From Membranipora membranacea (taxonomy: Eukaryota > Bryozoa > Gymnolaemata > Cheilostomatida > Membraniporidae): 64,000 nucleotides of DNA. A program made the position numbers and the translations under genes. This document shows positions 1 to 11,034 of the stretch, piece after piece (within the stretch, counting starts at the first letter, position 1; each line of letters begins with the position of its first letter). A model generated the notes under the pieces. It made no database searches and was not told the origin of the DNA. It worked only from the letters and a program-made list of their open reading frames with translations. The stretch covers positions 5,392,001-5,456,000 of the forward strand of contig OU612075.1 of the NCBI GenBank assembly GCA_914767715.1. The letters are read 5' to 3'.

Positions 1-770
1 GCTGATACCAGTTTATTACATACACACATCAAATAATCTCAGAGTTTACGTAGCCTGTCTTGACAAGTTTGTTCAGTTGGTGGGGGAACAAATCCCCACC
101 TACCGAACAAAGCTTGTCAAGACAGGCTAGAGTTGATTTAATAAAATCAAAACACTACGCAGCTGAATCTCAAGTCAGATTTTATCGACCTAAAATCATA
201 CTGATTTTTGTTTTCAGCTGTTCGAATATGTATTTGTGGTCAACTAATCGCTGATACCAGCTTTTTACATACACACATCAAATAATCTCAGAGTTTACGT
301 AGCTTGTCTTGACAAGTGTGTTCAGTTGGTGGGGGAACAAATCCCCACCTACCGAACAAAGCTTGTCAAGACAGACTAGAGTTGATATAATAAAATCAAA
401 ACACTGTATGCAGTTGAATCTCAAGTCAGATTTTATCGACCTAAAATCATACTGATTTTTGTTTTCAGCTGTTCGAATATGTATTGTGGTCAACTAATCG
501 CTGATACCAGTTTATTACATACACACATCAAATAATCTCAGAGTTTACGTAGCCTGTCTTGACAAGTTTGTTCAGTTGGTGGGGGAACAAATCCCCATCT
601 AGCGAACAAAGCTTGTCAAGACAGGCTAGAGTTGATTTAAAACAATAAAAACACTGTACATAGCCAACACAGCAAACAGTCTCACGTATCACATGAGTTG
701 ATGTAAAAACAGCACTGTACATAATTGACACTACAGAATCGTAAGATTTTTATAATATACATTGAAGACT
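1..770. repeat. Three-unit tandem repeat, period about 250 bp
   Basis: Three head-to-tail units begin at 1, 250 and 500 with the same GCTGATACCA start and share nearly all of their first 150 bases. Units 1 and 2 are alike to the end; unit 3 diverges after about 650, where a different tail follows (two short ACTGTACATA-containing stretches). Each unit carries a long imperfect palindrome, annotated separately. The array touches the window edge, so the real copy number may be higher. No protein is supported: the short open frames are repeated copies of the same non-coding unit. It could be a small satellite or tandem copies of a hairpin-bearing element. Confidence 0.9.
51..129. repeat. 79-bp imperfect palindrome, repeated at 300-378 and 550-628
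   Basis: The left arm starts TAGCCTGTCTTGACAAG and the right arm ends with its exact complement CTTGTCAAGACAGGCTA. Pairing continues inward through TTTGTTC...GAACAAA and GTGGGGGA...TCCCCAC with one indel and a few mismatches, leaving a tiny loop. The same hairpin occurs once in each tandem unit. Unit 2 has a few arm changes (TAGCTTGTCT, ACAGACTA). A hairpin at a fixed place in every unit is typical of foldback-element debris or of satellites that replicate or recombine through cruciforms. Confidence 0.9.
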
Positions 771-842
771 AGAAATCGAAACAATTATATGTGAATTTAA
801 GCAATAAGCCATAATGATTGTTCATGTGAAAATGCTAGCAGT

Positions 843-2227
843 CTAAACTCGGGTTACATGTCGCTCTTGCCATGGCACAGAGCCCTCATTCGAAAAGTAA
901 TGAATGAACATTTCCCGAACATCAGTAGCGGAATGCTGGGGGTTACGATGATTTGTTGGGTCTATCTCCCCCATCACTTGCCCTTGACCCTCATTCCTCC
1001 ATGCTCCCGGAACAACATTCCCATTAATATCCACGTTGTCAGCGAACCCGGGTGGACAGTAGTTGACACATCTCTGAGATCTTAGGAAGTTGTGTAGAGT
1101 ACAACATGCTAGGATGACTGACTGCGCATTCATAGGAAGCATAATGAGAGGGCTCCGCAGACATCTCCAACGGGAAACCATGATACCGAAGGTATTCTAA
1201 AATGATAACAAGGAGATTTTTTAGTAAATTGGTTATCAAACTATGTACTATGCTAACATACGAGTACTATAAATTATATATATGTAATAATACTATATAT
1301 ACACACATATATATATATATATATATATAGATATATAGATATTGGTATGATAGGGGATTTTTTATCTTAGACACACGTCACTCAAATGTTTGCTGTTTTT
1401 GAATACAGTGCACAACTAAGCCCATCATGTATTCTGCATGTATCCTACAAAAAAAACTACAATTTGAACAACAAACAACATGACTAGCAATTTACCTCAA
1501 TTGTTCTTCTGGCTCTTGAGAGCCGGTAGTTGAACACCTTCTTTGGTAAGCTGTCCAAGCTCCTTCCTGGTATGGGCCTCTGCAGCCATGTTTTCAGAGG
1601 GAAAGCTTCATCAGCCACAAATGTGAAAGGTGCCACCTTATCACTCCCTGTAAATATAATAGAGTCAAACTCATTAAAACTTCAGCCAATGTCTCTGCAT
1701 ATAAGTAGAATTAAAAAAAGGGGGGGGGGTGTAGTATTGAGCAAAAGTCAGATTTTTACTCAGCCTAAATTTTGTTGTGGATCTAAAGTGCTTGGCTCAG
1801 TTAAAAGGGTGTAGCATTGAGCAAAAGTCAAATTTTACTCAGCCTAATTTTCGTTGTGGATCTAAAGTGCTTGGCTCAGTTAAAAGGGTGCTGATAAACC
1901 GAGAAATCAAATGAGAAAGCTTTTACTTCACTTGACTGAAACTATATATTTAAAACATTCTCACCCTGTGAAGAGTGAGTTATCACCAAACAATTATAAT
2001 ATTCAATTTTTATTACCTGGTAGTTGAGCACTGGGTGGAAGTTTCATCTCTCCACTGGTTAGTTTCTGGTTCAAGCTGCATTGGTCCCATGTTCCTCCAT
2101 CAGCCCATCTGCCAGGCGTGCCCACATCAACATATACAAATCGATAGAGGGAGTCGCACACCGCCATCAAAACGAGACTAAAACTTTTCTTGTAATTGAA
2201 GTATTCGCTTCCTGAGTTTGGAGGCGC
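843..2227 (-). CDS. PIF/Harbinger transposase nuclease, last three exons
   Basis: DDE nuclease of a PIF/Harbinger DNA transposon, partial at the 5' end. Exons (minus strand): 2227-2017, 1647-1496, 1196-843; 211, 152 and 354 nt join in phase with GT/AG introns of 369 and 299 bp and end at a stop at 845-843. Exon A starts APPNSGSEYFNYK and contains YRFVYVDVGTPG; exon B carries VADEAFPLK and FNYRLSRARRTIE; exon C continues NTFG and has SVILACCTLHNFL. These are the family's conserved blocks. The D of VADEAF and E of RTIE, 38 residues apart, are the likely second and third catalytic residues. The exon with the first catalytic D (DGKH/DGTH type) was not found upstream of 2227. No stop or frameshift interrupts the 239 visible codons, so this copy is young or conserved; HARBI1-like domestication cannot be excluded. 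Confidence 0.9.
1262..1342. repeat. TA-rich simple repeat
   Basis: Run of TA/TATA with a few interruptions inside the second intron of the Harbinger gene. Other TA runs lie near 9152-9171 and 11915-11930. Confidence 0.85.
1729..1888. repeat. Direct tandem duplication, 80-bp unit
   Basis: Two adjacent copies (1729-1808 and 1809-1888) beginning GTGTAG.ATTGAGCAAAAGTCA and ending GGCTCAGTTAAAAGG, differing at a few bases. They follow a poly-G run at 1720-1729 and lie in the intron between Harbinger exons A and B. Confidence 0.9.
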
Positions 2228-4049
2228 CTGAAACATAATAAAAGAAAAAAAAAATCATGATACAACTTTACAGTTCGCCGCCAGTATGTTTTGCCCAGCC
2301 CGCGGGCGACTTCGGGCGGCGGTCGTTTCGCACGACATGCGGCGCGAATTTGACCCAGTCTGCTTGAGCCTTAAGAAGTAACCCTGTCCTTATTTAATAA
2401 CAGATTTACCTACCAACAAATAATTGTTGAGGAGGATACAATTTTGATCTAATGCATGGGTATCATCCTACAACATCCCATTTACATGCCAGAAAACATC
2501 CTGCAGGCATCTTTCAAATAGTTTGTAGTAAATGCTTCAGGCTTTGTTATTGCTGACATATCGTTGTTATTGTATTAGCGCCTCTTGAGGTCACATAACA
2601 AAATATGTACCGGCGGGTGCCAATGACAGTATTTATCGTAAAAACACTTCAACACACTGTCATTGTGTAAGAACAGGTAGGCGAGACCGGACATCATAAG
2701 GACTGGGCGGCGACATCATAATTGCCATGTACGATGACACTGGTCATCCCAATGACATGAGAAAATATCCTCCAGGCATCTGTCAAATGATTTGTTATTT
2801 GTCCGTAAATAACAAGATAATTTGACAGAAGCTATTACAAGCCAAAGTTACATCTCAAGATAAAATATGAAGTGGCACTTTAAAAAATTCTTCATTGCCA
2901 GAGGTTCAAATCCAGATTTTTATATAATCCTGCTGTTGCATTAACTGTACTGGTATGTTAACGCATCAGGAGAGTTTAAGCAACACAGGCGTTTATTTGT
3001 GCAATATCACGAGCTGGTACCCTGAATAATCAAATTCAAAGTAAATAATAAAACTGGCATTGTGTGGTGATGATACAAAGCAAAGGTGCTATTTTGAAAA
3101 GCGTGTTGCTTGCTGTTCGATTTGATTCACATTGAATGAAACATTTAAACCAAAGAATAATGTTACATGATAATTATTATTACACTTACAAAAATACTGC
3201 CCCTCCGTAAACATACAGTAGGTAGGATAAAGAATTACGATCTGGTCTATTGATTAACATATATACATGTAAATCTATCATCTGAAAGAAATAGTTATAA
3301 ATCCTAAATACATGTTTATTTGTGAGCGCAATAAATTTACACAGAAATACAAAGTGAATCCTGTGATTTTAAATGATCTTTTCAAGATCGTCTTAGCAAA
3401 CACATCCGTTAATTGAAAATCAATAATAATCGTTAAAGGCGAATTAACTGCTGCCAGCTGACATGCTGTCAATCTGTCCTCAAGTATTGCAGATGACAAA
3501 ATTTACTAGAGCAAAATAATCATTTCAGATAAATATTTTAGCTGCACTTACAACTATAGTAGATGTTATCCGTTTGGTAGAATAGAAAACAGTACAGTTA
3601 AATAGAGTATTGAGAATGATCTGCTGTCATAGTAACAAAGTCAGCGTCTGTTGTACTGAATGTAAGATATTGTTGTATATCATAAAATCAGTGGTGTGAT
3701 GGTGACATACACACTAGAGTGCCCACTTCAGCGGCTAAATTGACACTAGCACATAATTGCCTTACTGCATATGACTGGGTGTGTGAGAGTGTCTTGATAA
3801 AAGAAAGCTAAGTAATTATATTGCAACAAAATGTAAAATAGTTAGAATCAGATATTCTGAACATACTGATACATTAACTTTCCGTCACATTTTACAACAG
3901 CCTTCTCAAGATTTTGCCTAATTTTTAACGGCCAGGGGAGTGTGTTTTTTATTTTATTGTTTGTTCATAAATCGCATCAAATATTGTTAGATCTATGTAT
4001 TGACATTAATGATATCATCCTTCTGTAGCCTTCTGTTAGAGCAAGCTCT
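2228..4049. other. No gene recognised; one GC-rich patch
   Basis: The missing 5' exons of the Harbinger gene should lie here on the minus strand, but I could not identify them. A short CpG-rich patch at 2280-2365 contrasts with the AT-rich surroundings. The rest is AT-rich with short open frames only. Confidence 0.6.
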
Positions 4050-4321
4050 ATTATATACCTTAGACTGGGATTCTGTCCAACAATTTAGAGTTATCTACTA
4101 GATTTGGTGTGCTGGTTGTGTTGGTTGCTTGTTTGTTCAGACTACTCCACACACAATAACAAACCAAAACTCATCAATAAATCAAAACAAAACCAAAACC
4201 AACACATAAGCACATGGATTAATGCAAAAATGCACAATAGTGATACATGCGTAGATAACAACACAGAAGCAATATTCAACACAACACCTAAATACAAGGC
4301 CCCATTGTTGGCCTAAATCCA
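4050..4321 (+). repeat. Dispersed repeat, copy 1 (inverted relative to 15311-15560)
   Basis: From a GTCCAACAA block through an ACACAATAACAAA A-rich core to GATAACAACACAGAAGCAATAT and CATTGTTGGCCT, this stretch matches the reverse complement of 15311-15560 in order and spacing, with many substitutions. Both copies contain a paired GTTATCTACT / AGTAGATAAC-type motif near the ends of the similarity, so an old MITE is possible. The open frame at 4104-4316 is part of the repeat and has no recognisable domain. Confidence 0.7.
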
Positions 4322-5393
4322 AGTCTACATATGCCTCCTTTCTTGGTAGGATATACACACAAAAGCTCTGTTATGATGGCTCTTAAATTATTGTTTCAAA
4401 TCTAAGACAAAAATTCTTTGCACAATTTCATTTTGAGAAACATCCAACTTCAATCAATGATTTTTACAAAAAACATTGTCATCTTATTTTAACAATAAAC
4501 CATAGTTTATGTTCAATTATTTATGTTCGATTACCTTGTGTTCATCTTGCTTAAAATTTGTTTTTTTGCCCTTTTTTTCTCCATGGCTGATTTTCAAAAA
4601 CATTCTCATCAAATGAAAATTATGCCAATAAATTTTAAAAAATAAAAAAACAAAAAAGGTATGACTGTTATTATTTGCAGGCTGTGATGGATTACCAAAT
4701 TGTTTGGTTCTGGTACTTGATAATGATGGTACACCTGAATTCCTGTGGTAAATTGCATATGAATACTTTGCTATCTTGTTCATCGCGAATGCTATGAGAG
4801 TACATACTTTATTGGCCAGCTCCTGTCACACATGTTATTTTTTTATTTTGTTTCCTACCATTAATTCAACACTTCTTAAGGTATTAAATATCTTCTTTTT
4901 TTTTGATGATCGCCAACTTCATGGGTGAATGTCCTTGCAATATCGCGTGTCGCTGTCCATTAGTTAATCCAGGTCGGCTAAGGTGAATGGACCGCAAAAG
5001 CCAAGTCAGGTTTGTTTGTTTGTTTAATTTATACTCTTTGTCCAAAGATGTTTACATCGAGATAAAAAGCCCCCTTGGAGAGAGAAAATAATAAATAATA
5101 AATTGTAAAAACAGAAACAATTTAAACTTGTTAGGCTAGATAGTCTTTGTTTTTTAAGATTGCCTTGCTACATTTCACAGTTCGTGACCGTTTTATATAC
5201 ACATCAGTTTGACACTTTCTTACAGATCTCTGTAAGCAGTAAGCTTTCATCTAAGAGCCGAAACTGCCAACAAAGAGATAATTACTCTAATCTCTTCACC
5301 ATTCCAACTTATAGCTCAATGATGCGTAATCAAAATAGAAGATCACACAGGGCTGGATCCAGTGATGTGAGTAAAGGAGCAGGGGTGTCGTGA
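4322..5393. other. AT-rich spacer, possibly LINE 5' region at its end
   Basis: No gene is recognised in 4322-5159. From 5160 to 5390 an open plus-strand frame lies in the same phase as the LINE ORF2 that follows, separated by a TGA at 5391-5393, so the last 230 bases may be the decayed 5' part of that element. Confidence 0.45.
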
Positions 5394-6205
5394 CACGCGG
5401 CACCTTGGTCGACTTCCCATCATGGCTATGGCAATCAGACAGGTGCACAATGCCTGGTCTCAAAAGCGCATCATGAGAAAAATAAAGTGAAACATAACAA
5501 TATCACTGTGAAACGGACAGCCAGCAAACCAACCATCACTCAGCCTAACCTATTCTTAGGAAACTGCCAGTCCCTCACATCTAAGAAATCAGACGAACTC
5601 CTGACAACATGTGCCGAAGACAACATCTCGATAATCCTAGCCACAGAAACCTGGTTCATGGAAACTAAGGATATCACACTACCAAACTATAAGCTCTACT
5701 CTACACACCGAGTCAGCAGATCAGCAGATCAGGTGGCGGTACAGCAATATATGTGAAGAACAGCATTCCTACGCAGCAGATGCAGAAGTATACTTTCAAC
5801 GATGACGCAGTATCAGCAACCTGGATCAAGGTGACATCGACCACAGCTGCTCCTAGTATAATCTACGGCTGCCTATACCATCCTCCTAGTGCCAAAGAGG
5901 AGACTACTCTCAACTATCTCTCAAGCACGCTCACTGATATCCTTGTCAAACACCCCAACCACTCCATCGTGCTTGGTGGTGATTTCAACACACTAGATTG
6001 TACAATCCTGATAGATATATTTGGCCTCACTAATATTGTCAACTTCCCAACCAGACAAGATTCGTATTTAGACAAAATTTTTACTAATGATTTATCATAT
6101 CTGAAAGCTAATTGTGCTAAAAGTGCCCCCCTTGGAAAATCCGATCATGCTAGTGTTATCATTAATAGTGCCTTTTTACAGAAATGTGAGTATAGAACTA
6201 TTTAA
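5394..6205 (+). pseudogene. LINE ORF2, APE-type endonuclease part, frameshifted
   Basis: The endonuclease nicks target DNA to prime reverse transcription. Motifs in order: GNCQSL at the N-terminus (about 5557), ATETWF with the metal-binding E (about 5641), YHPPSA, GGDFNTLD (about 5971) and KSDHAS (about 6138). The frame shifts near 5715-5732, where the octamer AGCAGATC is present twice in tandem; with one octamer fewer the reading passes directly into GGGTAIYVKN in the frame used from 5753 on. A TAA at 6203-6205 then interrupts the frame, which continues unchanged into the reverse transcriptase. The open frame extends upstream of 5487 to 5394 without an ATG, so no start is assigned. Family: a CR1/Jockey-group-like non-LTR element (inference). 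Confidence 0.9.
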
Positions 6206-6241
6206 AAACGAACTGTCACCCCTAATGCTAGGAACGCCATA

Positions 6242-8104
6242 ATGCTCGATGTAACCAAAACAGACTGGTCGTTACTATCGAATATATCTGATCTTGATAT
6301 GCTCACCGAAAGCTACCAAACCATCCTGACTGACATATATCACAAACATTGTCCACTCAAGCGCATACATATGAAACTAGATAGCAAACCAGCTTGGGAA
6401 ACCCCCCTCATCATAAAGCTGAGAAGAGCCAAGGAAAAAGCGTTCAACACGGGAAACCCCACATATGTTTACCTAAGGGCTACCCTGGAGAGATTCATAT
6501 CCAAGGCCAAACAGAGATTCTATGATGGCAAAGTAAACCAACTGAAAGCAGGAACTGTAAACTGGTGGCGCAGCATTAAATGTTTAAACCCATCGGCAAG
6601 CAGTAGCAATCAGCCATCTCACTATGTCCTAGATGACAATCTCTACACCCCGCAGCAGTTCGTCGACAAGCTCAACCTACACTATGGTACTATAGCTGGA
6701 GAGCAGACGCCAACACCACCTCATCCATACTCTTCACATAGTAAACATGCTGAGATATCTATAGGACAGGTGAAATGTGCGCTGAGAAGAATCAACACAC
6801 AGAAAGCCACACACAGCCAAGATTATCCATCATGGATAAGTAAAGCGTGTCACGAAGACCTTTGTGTACCTGTAACCAGAATCGTAAATCTGACACTCCA
6901 CTCCTGCAGATTTCCATCACTCTATAAAACAGCCGAGATATCACCAATAGCAAAGACTAAATCCGCATCATCTTGTAAGGACTATCGCCCTATCTCACTA
7001 CTCTGGCACATTGGGAAACTTATAGAGTCCTTTATGAACCGACAACTCCAAGATGAACTTCAAATTAAACTAGACACTAATCAGTTTGCGTACAGAAAAG
7101 GTGTAGGCTGCACAGATGCTCTGGTTTACTTGTTGGATGATGTGACTACTATGCTCGATGACACTGACAATCATGGGGCTCAACTGATCTTGTATGATTT
7201 TAGCAAGGCTTTCGACTTCATGAATCATCAACTTCTCACAAAACTACAAGAGCTGGAATTATCTGATGCACTAATATCTCTCGTCGAGAATTATCTATGT
7301 AACCGATCACACTGTGTCACTCTAAGATGCCACAATGCGAAGTCGACCTACCGAATGTGCAACACTGGAGTCCCTCAGGGCACACTCTGTGGACCCACAC
7401 TCTGGTCAGCATTCGTAAACTCGCTCAAATTCTCACAAGGCGCCACCATCAAATACGCAGATGATACGACTACCTACTATCCGCTGAAGAAATCCACTAC
7501 TGAGACCACTAGCTGCACTCGATCAGAAGTCGACTTTGTACCTCCTGAAGTGGGACAACAACTAATCAGAGAGTGCAGTGATTGGGCTAATCGGAATAAG
7601 ATGCGTCTTAATGTCCAAAAAACCAAGTCGCTCAATGTATCCCTCAGAAAATCTCTAAACATGAACTCTGAACTCGTTATGAACACCAACCAGAGCGTCA
7701 CAAACGTCTCAAGTACAAAATTACTAGGCGTGACACTTGATAGCCACCTTACATTCAGCGAACATGTGTCCGAGGTACGAAAGGCTGCAAACCGTAAAAT
7801 CCACGGATTGTTAGTCCTGAAACAATCTGGGGTTAACACAGAAACACTTGTGATGATGTACAGAGCCCAAATACTGCCAACAATAACCTACTCAGCTCCA
7901 GCTTGGTTTCCTTTCTTAGCAGACTATCTCAAGAACGAGCTGGAAAAGATCCAGAAACTAGCACTGCGAATAATTTTCAATGACCTTGAACATTATATCG
8001 ATAGACTCAACGCTGCTAAGTTAACACCACTTTGCGATTTACTCCATGACGTATGCTCAACCTATGTGCTGAGAATCGTCAATAATCCAGAACATCTGCT
8101 GAGA
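6242..8104 (+). pseudogene. LINE ORF2, reverse transcriptase part, 3' truncated
   Basis: Same frame as the endonuclease, separated only by the TAA at 6203-6205. RT blocks: KDYRPISLL (about 6978), DTNQFAYRKG (about 7074), motif A YDFSKAFDFM (about 7192), motif B GVPQGTLCGP (about 7369), catalytic KYADDT (about 7451), SDWANRNKMRLN and KLLGVTLD. The C-terminal part LALRIIF.DLEHY is shared with the 3' fragment at 40226-40619, which continues to a proper end (NLFFRYF, stop). Here the homology stops near 8104 in the middle of that region; the codons to 8200 read through a tRNA-like sequence. Apart from the octamer duplication, the TAA and this 3' replacement the element looks intact, so it is fairly young. 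Confidence 0.92.
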
Positions 8105-8124
8105 ATAATACTAGACAAACAATG

Positions 8125-8195
8125 CACCCTGTGGGGCTCGAACCCAGGACCTAATCATAATGAATCTGGCGCCTCTAACACTTGGCTTTCACCAG
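8125..8195 (-). other. tRNA-Leu-like sequence (SINE head or tRNA pseudogene)
   Basis: On the minus strand an A-box-like stretch AGCCAAGTGTTAGAGGCGCC (8187-8168) is followed by GATTCA and, at 8145-8131, by the B-box core GGGTTCGAGCCCC. The order and the GGCGCCAGA D-arm resemble tRNA-Leu. Acceptor pairing is poor, so a functional tRNA is unlikely. It abuts the truncated end of the LINE. Confidence 0.5.
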
Positions 8196-8851
8196 TTTGA
8201 TTACTCAGTTAACCTTTCACAACAAGTAATCTGCTTAGAATAATATATCAAGCCTTCTAACAAACAGTATACAAAATCAACCAACCAAAACCAGTTACAT
8301 CCAGCTGAAACAGGCTGTGTTGGGTCAAACTTGAAACATAACATGATAACAGAATAACAAATAATCACAGTATTTACAAAAGTGTATACTACCTTATGAC
8401 TCATATCAATGTATCATAAAACACTGTCACTTCAAAATCATAACAGAACCGATTGTATGAATTTTTGACAGCTCAATAGACCTAATCATCATGAATGAAA
8501 GTGGGACGCTACACACAACCTCAGTGAAACACGTAATTTCCATTGATTTGTGAGAAGTAATGCCCATGTTGCGTATGGTTATCACAGATTGTCTGAACCA
8601 GAAGATTTTAAGTTCACCACCTGATCAACTTCAATCAGAGTTTGAGCTGTAAAAAATGCAATCACCATTGCTGGCACATAACCATACATTGTTACGTCAT
8701 CCGAAGGTTTGTGCTACAGTACCCTGATACTGGGGCAATGCTATCATTCAAATAATGACATTTTGTTTATATTGTGGTTACCTCATAAAATTGAACACCT
8801 TCAAATCCAACGTAACCTTGTTCGCTTACTTTGAATTATTTTCTATTGTAG
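8196..8851. other. No gene recognised
   Basis: AT-rich sequence between the tRNA-like element and the orphan exon. It may hold upstream introns of that exon, but no homologous exon was found. Confidence 0.5.
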
Positions 8852-9017
8852 TGAAAACTTCAAAGAGGCAATGGTATGCTTTAGATGTATCGAGAGTAAG
8901 GGATTCCAGGTTGTCAAAGGATTCGCAGACAGCCTGAGAGTTGCTGCTGCAAAACTTTGCCCTCTTCTGCGAGAATTTTCTTGTCCGGCTGACAAATCTT
9001 CATTTTACTCATTTTAA
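8852..9017 (+). CDS. Orphan last exon, homologue of the minus-strand secreted protein
   Basis: The acceptor TTCTATTGTAG ends at 8851; the exon reads (x)ENFKEAMVCFRCIESKG... to CPLLREFSCPADK and stops at TAA 9015-9017. It is clearly homologous to the last exon of the minus-strand gene at 11812-11665 (ENLKEVKKCFRCAE ... EFTCPAD), with the same split codon at its 5' border and the same intron end. No upstream exons of this copy were found in 8200-8850. It is either the 3' end of a neighbouring paralogue whose upstream exons are too diverged to see, or an isolated exon from a rearranged duplicate. Function unknown beyond the family (secreted, Cys-rich). Confidence 0.65.
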
Positions 9018-9579
9018 ACAACTACTATCAATGCACTTTAAATCTGGTTAATTTAATTTAATTTTATCACTAGTGTTTTTTTTTCTTTGACTCTCCGCTT
9101 TTCCTTATTTTTTAAGTTATTTGCGAAGATCATTGTGGATTGACAATAAATGTATATATATATATATATATTTACCTTCTGACTTGACATATAATATCAA
9201 TAAAAGTAACATTATCAAAAGTTTCATTTATTTTGCAGTTTGCCGTTTTTACTTGTACATTCCCACTATTTTGTCCAATGCTTTGTTCTTCTACTAGTTT
9301 AAATTAATCTGAAGGATTGTTAATACAAACTTTTAGCATTATTTAATTATATAATGACTGCTTACTATATCTAGAAGTTTATACATATAAAGGGTTGTGA
9401 GGTGCAAAAGTCTGATATTCATTTTAATTAATCTTGATTGTTTTCGGCTGTCTCAGATATCAACAAGTTGCCTTTAACTATCTATTATTTTTATATTTTC
9501 AAGCTAACCTCTATAAATAAATAAATTGACATCTCCTACTCATTTTGATGAAAATCAGTGATTTTAACTATAAACATTC
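9018..9579. other. AT-rich spacer with TA microsatellite
   Basis: TA run at 9152-9171; AATAAA-type signals at about 9145 and 9197 could serve the orphan exon as polyadenylation signals. Nothing else is recognised. Confidence 0.5.
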
Positions 9580-10095
9580 CAATAGACAGTTTTCTGAGCT
9601 CCGAGTTAGGCCTCAATTCGGAGTTGTCCTCTCTCCAGTTTGGTACTTTTAACCCATGCCGCATAGGAAAAACGTGCTGAAAGAGGATTATCTTGAAAGC
9701 CGCTTATGTTAGGATAAAAATGATTTTTGATTCAGAATCGGCATGATTGAAAACTGATAGTGAGTGTTTGGGATATAATTTTGGTATTTGGATAGTGAAT
9801 TATATCAATTTCTGCCAGGTTTGCGGACAAATTTCATGGAATTTTTCATGAATTTCGTCACTAAAATTAAGATTTATCAACTTATAAGCCCCCAATGATT
9901 TGGAAACACTGTCTCACAGGGTTTTCAATGGGGCCGATTCTGAGTCAAAAATCATTTTTAGCCTAACATAAGCGGTTTTCGAGATAACCCTCTTTCAGCA
10001 CGTTTTTCCTATGCGGCGTGGGTTAAAAGTACCAAACTGGAGAGAGGACAACTCCCAATAAAGGCCTAAATCAGAGCTCAGAAAACTGTCTATTG
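9580..10095. mobile_element. MITE / foldback element with about 160-bp inverted arms
   Basis: Left arm 9580-9742 starts CAATAGACAGTTTTCTGAGCT; right arm 9933-10095 ends with the complement AGCTCAGAAAACTGTCTATTG. The arms match over most of their length (for example GGTACTTTTAACCCATGCCGCATAG against CTATGCGGCGTGGGTTAAAAGTACC, and GATTTTTGA.TCAGAATCGG). The core is about 190 bp and has no open frame. A TA on each side of GACAGTTT...AAACTGTC could be a Tc1/mariner-type TA duplication; the outer CAA/TTG would then be chance. Non-autonomous. Confidence 0.88.
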
Positions 10096-10804
10096 CTATG
10101 GTGATCATGTGGGTGCCGCTTGGTTTTTATTGTAGAGCCAAATATTGACTTCGCACTCTGTTATATTCTTGCAGTATTTTCCATATCGACTCTCAGTTGT
10201 CATGTTATAGATAAAAATCGTGTTTGTCAGGTACATGGAATCAAACATACAAAAGGCCAACATGTGGGGCCTTTAAAGTTCTGGTGCTGCGAGATAATTA
10301 AAGCTGCTTGAGTATCAATCTTTTTTCATTTATAGCACTACACAATATGGACGGAGTTTTATCCCTCCAAAAATGTAAACATGACATTTTCCAGGTGTAA
10401 CCACTATAATCTTATAAAACTATAATTTTAGCTTGTGAGGTAGTGCTCAATGAATGATTTGAAGAAATCCAAGTTTTGAGAGAGAGGAAAGGTAAATGTA
10501 AAGTTAGCAATTCATACCAGATAAATGCATAGCAACGCATCAAGTGGATTCGAAACATTTTGACACAAGTAGGTATTCATTGCTTGGGTAATCATACATT
10601 CAACATAAACATGCAACTTTAGACCTATGACACCGCTAATTAGATATTTACACCTGAGTCCACATTCTTCAAGTGACAGAATAATATCTGGTTAGTTAAA
10701 TAACAAAATCTAAATGTTGGCATTTTTTTGCTTTCTTGACACAGATAGCCAAAACAAGATCAAAATTCAGCAGCCTGACAGGTCTGATTAGAACAATGAC
10801 CCTT
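10096..10804. other. No gene recognised
   Basis: AT-rich; likely intronic or intergenic sequence of the secreted-protein cluster. Confidence 0.45.
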
Positions 10805-10930
10805 TTAGGAGTAGGAGCAGCGGACTTCGGCACGAAAGTGTTGAATGTCGTTGGTTCGAATCCCACTGCAGTCCACTGACTACTGGGGCTTGTTGGATCC
10901 CCAGGTGTGCTACGACTTCCCTACAAACTT
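10805..10930 (+). repeat. Candidate tRNA-derived SINE
   Basis: A good B-box GGTTCGAATCCC at 10853-10864 is preceded about 40 bp upstream by a weak A-box-like GTAGGAGCAGCGGACTTCGG. The following CACTGCAGTCCACTGACTACTGGGGC would be the SINE body. No second copy was found in the window, so this rests on the promoter boxes only. Confidence 0.4.
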
Positions 10931-10976
10931 TTCTGTTGACCAACATTCATATTTTTCCATTTTTCCCTCTATTCAG

Positions 10977-11034
10977 GTTGTGAGCTTTTTCCTGATGCGG
11001 GTTATCTAGAAGACGTCACACCAAAACTGTTGTG
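10977..11034 (+). CDS. Orphan internal exon, homologue of exon 4 of the secreted-protein gene
   Basis: Acceptor CCCTCTATTCAG ends at 10976; donor GTAAGT starts at 11035. In the frame set by the homologue the exon reads (G)CELFPDAGYLEDVTPKLL(C), matching the minus-strand exon 12704-12629 (CELLPSCFSL...LEDGIAPKFL). Both begin and end at the same codon phases. The last exon that should follow on the plus strand was not found; the nearest homologous last exons are at 8852 (plus, upstream) and 11812 (minus), so this cluster has been inverted or rearranged. Confidence 0.6.

Noticed and set aside
7477-7839. 120-codon minus-strand frame
   Set aside because: Antisense shadow of the LINE reverse transcriptase.
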